Shown here piece after piece: positions 5,965 to 11,574 of a DNA stretch of 13,341 nt. Origin of the DNA: an uncultured bacterium (lineage in GTDB: Bacteria > Cloacimonadota > Cloacimonadia > Cloacimonadales > Cloacimonadaceae); assembly GCA_937924555.1 (NCBI GenBank), contig CALDSN010000058.1, forward strand, positions 1 through 13,341, read 5' to 3'. Below the pieces are notes generated by a model, which was not told the origin of the DNA, searched no databases, and worked only from the letters and a program-made list of their open reading frames with translations. The position numbers and the translations under genes are program-made. Every line of letters begins with the position of its first letter. Position 1 is the first letter of the stretch.

Positions 5965-8049
5965 TTAGCGAGTAATCAAGCCAATGGCATAAGCATAGGT
6001 TTCCGCATAACTATGCAGGCTTTGGAACCTGTCGGTGCTTCCCGTATGTCCTTCGTGATATAGCAATCTGAAGACAATGGGATTTGTTCCCAAGTTGTTC
6101 GCCCGGAGCTTCTGTGCCCATTTAAGCCCTTCCCAGTAACCCACACGGGTGTCGAACCACGCAGCACTGATAAGCATGGCAGGATACCTGGCAGGTTTCA
6201 CATTGTCATAGGGACTGTACTGTGCCATGTAGTTGTAGGCACTAAGGTCTGTGGGATCTCCCCATTCCTCATACTCTTGCAGGGTGAGGGGAAGCGAATC
6301 GTCCAGCATGGTGGACAGTAAATCTACAAAGGGGACATCTGCAATAACCAGGCGCATCTTTTCCGGAGCGAGGTTGGTGACGGCTCCCATTAGCAAGCCA
6401 CCTGCCGAGCCACCCTCGATCACCAATAGTTCGGGACTGCTAAGCTCATGGTCGTTGATGTAATCCATGCAGGCAATGAAGTCGGTAAAGCTGTTCATTT
6501 TGTTCATCAAGCGTCCGGCATCATACCATGCTTGGCCAAACTCCCCTCCCCCACGGATATGAGCAACGGCATAGATGAAGCCTCTATCGATCAAAGAGAA
6601 CAGGGTGCCGGAGAAGTATGGGTCGTTGGTATCGCCGTATGCGCCATAACCTGAAAGCCACATTGGCTGAGGTATTGAAGTATCCAGGTTCTTGGCGTAG
6701 ATGATGCTGAGGGGAATGGAGCTACCATCCTTGGCAGATACTTGAACAAGCTTGGAAATGTAGTTATCCCGGTTAAATCCCTTGGGGATGGGGCTTTGGT
6801 ATAGCAGCGTACTAAGCCCATCAGCGAAGTTGAACTGATATATACTATAAGGAGTTAATTCATTCTCAATGGAGTATGTAAAGCATTCTGCCATGGGATT
6901 AGGATTGTGCCAGAAAGATAGGTCTGAAGGTGATGCAGGAGATATCTCATAAACGGTCTCCAAGTTCTCCAGGTCAATTACCTGGATGCGCTCGAAGCCG
7001 GAGACTCGCCGAATAGCCACCAGATAGTCCTTGAAAACCAGCACTCCACTGAGAGGCACTCCTTCCTGTGGCTTAATCAGCAGTTGCCAGTTGCTGGTGT
7101 CCGGCTGGCTAAGCTCGGTAACGGCAAAGGCAAAATCCGGATTCCAGAGGTTAGTCTGCACATATAGCTTATCTCCCAGAATGTCGGGGTAGCTTTGGTA
7201 ACCAGACTTACGAGGAAGCAACACCTTAGGTTCGCCTACGTAATCCTTTCGGGCAAGATAGAGGTTCTCATTGCTGTCCTTGCTGGAAGAGCTAAGGATA
7301 ATATACTTTGCGTCGCATGTTAGATACAAGCCCAAATCCCATGCGGGATCGCTCTCTATGTAGAGCAAGGTACTTATGTTAGTGGCGGTATCCAGTCTGT
7401 AACAAGAATCCACCTGCAACCTGGCATTCTGTTTGGTCACTATCGCATGACGGTTGTCGCTCTGCCAAACGAAGTCCGAAATGCCCTTGAAATGAGTATT
7501 CTTAACCTTACCACTGTTTAAGTCCTTTAGAAACAGAGTATATATCTCATCCCCCAGATAGTCCACACTGTATGCCAGTGTTCTTGCATCAGGACTTATG
7601 GCAAAGACACCCAAAGCAAAGAAGCTCTGTCCGTGAGCGAGTTTATTCTCGTCCATGATAAGTTCTTCTTTTGCACCAGCAGTATTCTTCTTTCTGAAGT
7701 GCAGAGGGTAGGCTTTATTCTTGAAGTCTTTGCTATAGTACAGATAACCGTCTTGTTCGTAGGGATAGCTGCTTTGCTGTTTGGGGATGTTAGCAATGAA
7801 TTCCTTTTGTATCTGCTTGGTGAGCTTGGCGTTTGCCTCCATTAAGGCGGAAGTGTAGTTGTCTTCAGCAACAAGATGCTTTGCCAGAAAAGGGTTCTCG
7901 CGCTCCTTCATCCAAGCCCAGTCATCCACTTTACTCACTCCCATGTGACTAAGTGTATCCGGGTGCGCAGGTGCCAAGGGAACTGGGGTTGCCAATAAAC
8001 TTAAGGCAAACCATAGAGCTATTGAGAACGCTGCTAACTTCTTATACAT
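5965..8049 (-). CDS. ptrB: Exported oligopeptidase B (S9A serine peptidase)
   Basis: This S9A serine peptidase typically cleaves short peptides after Arg or Lys. The 694-residue protein matches the usual 680-720 residues. After a signal-peptide-like start (MYKK then a hydrophobic run to about residue 20) comes the conserved entry motif HPDTLSHMGVSKVDDWAWMKE. Next is the beta-propeller lid (to about residue 410), then the alpha/beta-hydrolase domain with GYGAYG and HIRGGGEFG. The nucleophile motif is EGGSAGG (Ser548), followed by the oligopeptidase-B hallmark LTLQEYEEWGDP, Asp633 (FDTRV) and His668 (EGHTG). The triad is complete. No Cys follows the hydrophobic segment, so it would be a soluble periplasmic or secreted enzyme; many oligopeptidases B are cytoplasmic. 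AGGAAAG about 8 bp before the ATG supports the start. It appears to be a single-gene unit used in peptide breakdown. Confidence 0.94.
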   Translation of the reverse strand: MYKKLAAFSIALWFALSLLATPVPLAPAHPDTLSHMGVSKVDDWAWMKERENPFLAKHLVAEDNYTSALMEANAKLTKQIQKEFIANIPKQQSSYPYEQDGYLYYSKDFKNKAYPLHFRKKNTAGAKEELIMDENKLAHGQSFFALGVFAISPDARTLAYSVDYLGDEIYTLFLKDLNSGKVKNTHFKGISDFVWQSDNRHAIVTKQNARLQVDSCYRLDTATNISTLLYIESDPAWDLGLYLTCDAKYIILSSSSKDSNENLYLARKDYVGEPKVLLPRKSGYQSYPDILGDKLYVQTNLWNPDFAFAVTELSQPDTSNWQLLIKPQEGVPLSGVLVFKDYLVAIRRVSGFERIQVIDLENLETVYEISPASPSDLSFWHNPNPMAECFTYSIENELTPYSIYQFNFADGLSTLLYQSPIPKGFNRDNYISKLVQVSAKDGSSIPLSIIYAKNLDTSIPQPMWLSGYGAYGDTNDPYFSGTLFSLIDRGFIYAVAHIRGGGEFGQAWYDAGRLMNKMNSFTDFIACMDYINDHELSSPELLVIEGGSAGGLLMGAVTNLAPEKMRLVIADVPFVDLLSTMLDDSLPLTLQEYEEWGDPTDLSAYNYMAQYSPYDNVKPARYPAMLISAAWFDTRVGYWEGLKWAQKLRANNLGTNPIVFRLLYHEGHTGSTDRFQSLHSYAETYAYAIGLITR

Positions 8050-8116
8050 TATCTTCTTTCCTGTTTCGTTAGTATGTTGGAAGCCATTCGCACAAATGGA
8101 GCATTTATGTCACGCA

Positions 8117-8152
8117 CAAAAAAGAACAGCCTACCCTGAGAGGATAGGCTGT
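8117..8152 (-). terminator. Rho-independent terminator of the redox operon
   Basis: ACAGCCTA (8126-8133) and TAGGCTGT (8145-8152) form an 8-bp stem with an 11-nt loop. The A-rich run at 8118-8126 gives a U-tract in the leftward transcript. It lies about 25 bp after the stop of the thioredoxin-fold gene, closing the operon that starts at 9845. Confidence 0.9.
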
Positions 8153-8175
8153 CAATTGATGTCAATGTAAGTTGA

Positions 8176-8697
8176 CTACTTCTCTGCCAATAAGGACTTC
8201 AGATGCGCCACATACACATTAGCTCCACCAGGTTGATAGCCGGTGCGGGCTACTTCGTCACCCTTGGGATTCAACAACACAATGGTGGGGAAACCGGAGA
8301 CCTTAAACTGCTGGGCAAGTTTCTCGTTAGCAGCTTTTTCCTCAGGGGTTTGCTGTATCCGCTTGGGAAAATCCAGCTTTAGCAGAACCAAGTTCTCTTT
8401 GGCATATTTCAGGAATACATCTTCTGTGAAGACTTCCTTGCTAAGCTTGATACACCAGCTGCACCAATCAGAACCGGTGAAATTCATCAGCACAGGACGG
8501 TTCAAGTCTTGGGCAAGCTTTAAAGCCTGGTCGTAATCAGTAATCCATTTACTTGTATCCACGTTTGCATTCATAGCTTCATCGAAGCTAACGTCCTCAG
8601 CAGCTTGTGCTTCCGGCACAGCATCCTTTTTATCATTGGGAGTGCATCCCAAGATGGCTATTGATGTAACGAGGATTATTATCAGTATCCATTTCAT
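8176..8697 (-). CDS. Thioredoxin-fold lipoprotein
   Basis: This 173-residue exported thiol-disulfide protein begins MKWILIIILVTSIAILGC. That is a lipoprotein signal with a lipobox ending at Cys18, so the mature protein should be lipid-anchored in the cell envelope. After a linker to about residue 50, the thioredoxin domain shows RPVLMNFTGSDWCSWC (active-site Cys79 and Cys82, CSWC), a VFLKYAKENLVLLKLDFP strand, and the cis-Pro loop GFPT (Pro137) followed by IVLLNPKGDEV. This resembles thioredoxin-like proteins with a long insert before the cis-Pro, which reduce or sense envelope disulfides. It overlaps the OsmC gene by ATGA (8694-8697) and is the last gene of the operon. Its CSWC motif is identical to that of the operon's glutaredoxin. 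The substrate is unknown. Confidence 0.92.
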   Translation of the reverse strand: MKWILIIILVTSIAILGCTPNDKKDAVPEAQAAEDVSFDEAMNANVDTSKWITDYDQALKLAQDLNRPVLMNFTGSDWCSWCIKLSKEVFTEDVFLKYAKENLVLLKLDFPKRIQQTPEEKAANEKLAQQFKVSGFPTIVLLNPKGDEVARTGYQPGGANVYVAHLKSLLAEK

Positions 8698-9125
8698 AAG
8701 GGGACCTCTGTATCATTGATAAACACCTTAACCAATATCGTAGCGGATTTCTTCAGCATGGCATTCACTCCGCAATAGCGTTCTGTGGATAGTTTCACTG
8801 CTTTCACCACTTTATCTTCGGGGACATCCGTTCCGCTGAACATGAACTTGATGGTTATGGTATGGTAGATTATAGGGTGTTCGGTAGTTGTTTCAGCTTC
8901 CGTATCTATTTGAAAGTTATAGTTCTCCACGTGCATCTTGCTGAGTATGGATACAACGTCCAAACCGGAACATCCGGCTAACCCTGCAAGTAATAGTGGC
9001 TTTGGGCGAGCACCTTTGTTCTGTCCGCCCCATTGTTCATCAGCGTCCATGATGATATGATGTCCGTTCACTTCGGCATCAAACACCATCCCGCCTGTCC
9101 ATTTGGTTACTACTTTATGCGACAT
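8694..9125 (-). CDS. OsmC/Ohr family peroxidase-like protein
   Basis: The family reduces organic or fatty-acid hydroperoxides with a pair of cysteines. The 143-residue product has the expected length and both catalytic cysteines: Cys52 in the helix GLAGCSGLDVVSIL and Cys118 in STERYCGVNAML. It also has the N-terminal beta part with the DADEQWGGQNKGARPKPLLLAG segment that precedes the first Cys. The pattern fits the general OsmC branch (YhfA-like) better than Ohr proper; the true substrate is not certain. The start codon overlaps the MarR stop by one base (TAATG, 9125), and GGAG lies upstream within marR. Being sandwiched between a MarR regulator and a thioredoxin-like lipoprotein supports a thiol-peroxidase role, although the reducing partner cannot be read from the sequence. 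Confidence 0.92.
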   Translation of the reverse strand: MSHKVVTKWTGGMVFDAEVNGHHIIMDADEQWGGQNKGARPKPLLLAGLAGCSGLDVVSILSKMHVENYNFQIDTEAETTTEHPIIYHTITIKFMFSGTDVPEDKVVKAVKLSTERYCGVNAMLKKSATILVKVFINDTEVPL

Positions 9126-9580
9126 TAAATCTCCACGTATGTTTCTTTCAGGATCTCTTCGTACTTCTCCACATACACTTTGAAGTGTTTGAACAGAACT
9201 TCAATGTCTTTATCGGGGATTTTCTTCAAGATTCGTGCCTGCTGGTCAACAACAGTCTGCAGGCTGTTTTCGGCTATCTTGGCGCCTCTATCGGTAATCA
9301 TTGCATACCAGCAGCGTCTGTCGTCCTCTGAAGGCTGACGGGTTACCATATGCTTTGCTACCAGGTTATCCATGATACGAGTTACGCGGCTATGCGATAC
9401 ACTAAGCACCTTGGCAAGTTCGTTCATGTTTGCAGGTGCCTTTGTTTGGTAAAGGTAATTCAACAGCATACATTCCATTCTGCCCGCTTGCAAGCAAGCC
9501 TTTTGTGCGTAATCGATCTCACTCAGCACAACTTGCAACCGTGTGATCAGATCATGAAATTTCATTGAGTAATCAGCCAT
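9125..9580 (-). CDS. MarR family transcriptional regulator
   Basis: This 151-residue winged-helix dimeric repressor is of typical MarR size. The recognition region NMNELAKVLSVSHSRVTRIMDNLVAKHMV (about 51-79) is followed by the wing motif SEDDRRCWYAMITDRG (84-99), whose DxRR pattern is the family signature. Flanking helices supply dimerisation. There are three cysteines: Cys29 and Cys37 in the N-terminal helices and Cys90 in the wing. OhrR-type MarR proteins sense peroxides through an N-terminal Cys, so redox sensing is plausible here but not shown. AAGGAG lies 7-8 bp before the ATG, and glutaredoxin ends 16 bp upstream. It most likely controls its own operon from the promoter region at 9864-9893. 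Confidence 0.94.
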   Translation of the reverse strand: MADYSMKFHDLITRLQVVLSEIDYAQKACLQAGRMECMLLNYLYQTKAPANMNELAKVLSVSHSRVTRIMDNLVAKHMVTRQPSEDDRRCWYAMITDRGAKIAENSLQTVVDQQARILKKIPDKDIEVLFKHFKVYVEKYEEILKETYVEI

Positions 9581-9596
9581 GTTATTCTCCTTGTTT

Positions 9597-9845
9597 TTAC
9601 TTTTCTTTGTTTAAACTCAACAGACGATCGATTTTCTCTCGATCGAAGCCTACTACCGGGACATTATTAATCCACAGTTGTGGAACTCCTTGCTGACCCG
9701 TTTTGCGGATCATATCCCTCTGTGCAGCAAGGTCTTTAGACACATCTATATCTTTGAAGTTTTGACCTCTCTGTTTCAAATAGTCCTTCACTTTCCTACA
9801 CCATGAACAGGTGGGTGTGGAAAACACAATAACGTTCGCTTTCAT
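9597..9845 (-). CDS. Glutaredoxin-like protein (NrdH/YruB type)
   Basis: This small cytoplasmic thiol-disulfide protein has 82 residues, the usual size for this group. The active site STPTCSWCRKVKDYL (Cys13 and Cys16) follows the first beta strand. The cis-Pro is in GVPQLWIN, and the C-terminal VVGFDREKIDRLL fits the glutaredoxin-like family whose members end in a GFD/GYD loop. Missing glutathione-binding extensions suggest it may be reduced by thioredoxin reductase rather than glutathione, an inference from the family. It is the first gene of the four-gene redox operon. Its SD is AGAGG, 9 bp before the ATG. A TATAAT duplicate sits directly before the start codon. Confidence 0.93.
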   Translation of the reverse strand: MKANVIVFSTPTCSWCRKVKDYLKQRGQNFKDIDVSKDLAAQRDMIRKTGQQGVPQLWINNVPVVGFDREKIDRLLSLNKEK

Positions 9846-9863
9846 ATTATAGAACCTCTTTCC

Positions 9864-9893
9864 ATATTATAGCGCAAATATCACGAAGGGCAA
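9864..9893 (-). promoter_or_regulatory. Promoter of the redox operon with operator-like palindrome
   Basis: On the minus strand TTGCCC (9888-9893, 4 of 6) and a perfect TATAAT (9866-9871) are 16 bp apart, about 20 bp before the glutaredoxin ATG. The -10 lies within ATATT-N8-AATAT (9864-9881), an imperfect palindrome of the size MarR proteins bind. CATATTATAG also occurs twice as a direct repeat (9843-9852 and 9863-9872), exactly 20 bp apart. A repressor bound here would block the -10. The operator role is inferred. Confidence 0.55.
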
Positions 9894-10051
9894 AACCTTT
9901 TTTTCCACCCAGAATAATACAACAGAATTGCGACATTGGTTTTAGTGGTCAAGTAAATGCAGGCTACTAAACAATCCGCAAGATATCAACAATTTCCTTG
10001 CCATAATCAAGGCCTTTGTTTATGTGGAAAAAACTCAACACGGGAGCAGTT

Positions 10052-11389
10052 ATGGCTACGATATTCTTTTGTGTAGATTGCGGTTACGAAACAACTAAGT
10101 GGAGTGGGAAATGCCCTTCATGCGGTAGTTGGAGCTCGCTCAAAGAATCAACCAAGGTCACCGGGAAAGCCGGAAAGCTAACTGAAACTCATCACAACGT
10201 GAAGCCAGAACGAATCATAGATCTCAAATACGACGAGGTTTCCCGCATCACCACTCAGGTTAGCGAGTTTGACCTGGTGTTGGGCGGCGGTATCGTCTCC
10301 GGCATGGTTAGCCTTATCGGTGGTGAACCGGGCATCGGTAAATCCACGCTTATGCTTCAACTTTCTCAATGGATGGGCAGCCAGGCAAAGAAAACGCTAT
10401 ATTGCTCCGGTGAGGAAAGCCAGGAACAGATTCGCCTCCGCAGCAAAAGACTGGGAGTGAACAGCGAGAATATCTTCCTGCTTTGCACGAACGACACCAG
10501 CCAGATTGTTGATGCCATCGAAGAGAATAAACCGGATTTGGTGATTGTGGATTCCATCCAGAGCATCAGCATCTCCGCCCTGGATTCTCTCCCCGGCAGT
10601 ATCACCCAGATACGTGAAAGTGCCAATCGTCTGCTGCGCTGTGCTAAAACCCTCGGCATTCCGCTCTTCATTGTGGGGCATGTTACCAAAGAGGGCTTTG
10701 TGGCAGGACCCAAGATACTGGAACACATGGTGGATACAGTGCTCTACTTTGAGGGTGAACTGCGCAACCAATACAAGATTCTGCGTGCGGTAAAGAACCG
10801 CTTCGGCTCTACCAACGAAATCGGCTTGTTCGAAATGACCTCCCAAGGCTTAATCCAAGTTAATAACCCCAACAACATCTTCCTCAGCCACGAGCACAGC
10901 CAAATCGGCACATCTCTGGGTTGCATCATGGAGGGAAGCCGCAGCTTCATCGTTGAGGTGCAATCCCTCGCCACCGGCTCAAATTATGGCACTCCCCAGC
11001 GTGTGGTGGTAGGTTTGGAGCAAAAGAAGCTTGCCATGCTGTTGGCTATTCTGGAGAAGAATCTCGCCCTCTTCCTCCGCAGCAGCGATGTGTTCATCAA
11101 TCTTGCCGGAGGAATACGCAGCGCAGATCCCAGCCTGGATCTTGCTGTGCTGGCAGCTCTTATCTCCAGCTTGAAGGATAGAGCCTTGCCCAAAGGCTCC
11201 GTATTCATCGGTGAAGTGGGCTTGAATGGCGAAGTACGCCCCGTTTCTCAGCTCGATAACCGCATCAAGGAATCCCTTAAACTCGGATATGAGAAGGTGT
11301 ACGTTTCCGGGCACAGCAAGACAAAAGCAAGCCCTAAAGTCATAAAAATAAAGGATATTAAAGCTCTTTTCGGAGCATTGGAAGCTTAG
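10052..11389 (+). CDS. radA: DNA repair protein RadA
   Basis: RadA is a RecA-like ATPase that drives branch migration of recombination intermediates. From the ATG at 10052 it has 445 residues, the family norm. It opens with the four-Cys zinc finger (Cys7, Cys10, Cys21, Cys24: CVDC and CPSC). Walker A GGEPGIGKST follows at 90-99, Walker B LVIVD ends at Asp167, and the RadA-specific KNRFG motif is at 248-252. The Lon-like C-terminal domain (about 270-445) contains IRSADPSLDLAVLAAL and FIGEVGLNGEVRPV. GGGAG (10042-10046) is 5 bp before this ATG, and RadA proteins start just before the zinc finger. The longer frame from TTG at 10016 or ATG at 10022 is therefore unlikely. It is divergent from the redox operon. 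GAAGC-TTAG-GCTTC (11381-11394) forms a small hairpin over the stop codon. Confidence 0.97.
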   Translation: MATIFFCVDCGYETTKWSGKCPSCGSWSSLKESTKVTGKAGKLTETHHNVKPERIIDLKYDEVSRITTQVSEFDLVLGGGIVSGMVSLIGGEPGIGKSTLMLQLSQWMGSQAKKTLYCSGEESQEQIRLRSKRLGVNSENIFLLCTNDTSQIVDAIEENKPDLVIVDSIQSISISALDSLPGSITQIRESANRLLRCAKTLGIPLFIVGHVTKEGFVAGPKILEHMVDTVLYFEGELRNQYKILRAVKNRFGSTNEIGLFEMTSQGLIQVNNPNNIFLSHEHSQIGTSLGCIMEGSRSFIVEVQSLATGSNYGTPQRVVVGLEQKKLAMLLAILEKNLALFLRSSDVFINLAGGIRSADPSLDLAVLAALISSLKDRALPKGSVFIGEVGLNGEVRPVSQLDNRIKESLKLGYEKVYVSGHSKTKASPKVIKIKDIKALFGALEA

Positions 11390-11413
11390 GCTTCTCTTCC
11401 TCGCTTCTTAATT

Positions 11414-11482
11414 GTATTACCTGATCATTACCTGATCATTGCATACTAAACAGGTAATGATCAGGTAATGATTAGGTAATAC
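11414..11482. repeat. Long hairpin built from tandem 11-bp units (copy B)
   Basis: The left arm (11414-11440) contains ATTACCTGATC twice in tandem (11416-11426, 11427-11437). The right arm (11456-11482) is its inverted copy, with CAGGTAATGAT twice in tandem (11451-11461, 11462-11472) and a third partial unit. The two 27-nt arms are complementary throughout, with a single G-U pair, around a 15-nt loop (11441-11455). No U-tract follows on either strand. It lies between the convergent ends of radA and the oxidoreductase gene, where it could act as a transcription or RNA-degradation barrier. The leftward gene has its own normal terminator at 11517-11551. It shares its layout and a related unit with copy A at 4977-5035. 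Confidence 0.85.
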
Positions 11483-11516
11483 AAGCTAGGGTGGTGCAGA
11501 CAATAATCCCAAGTTA

Positions 11517-11551
11517 TAAGAAAAGGGAACAGCCGCATAAGCACTGTTCCC
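11517..11551 (-). terminator. Rho-independent terminator of the aldehyde ferredoxin oxidoreductase gene
   Basis: GGGAACAG (11525-11532) and CTGTTCCC (11544-11551) form an 8-bp stem with an 11-nt loop. The leftward transcript continues as UUUUCUUAUA. It lies about 24 bp after the stop codon at 11575. Confidence 0.88.
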
Positions 11552-11574
11552 TATACATTATCTTACTGTTTTAG

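Noticed and set aside
10016..10051. Longer radA start (TTG at 10016 or ATG at 10022)
   Set aside because: No ribosome-binding site there. RadA proteins begin just before the zinc finger, and the ATG at 10052 has GGGAG at proper spacing.
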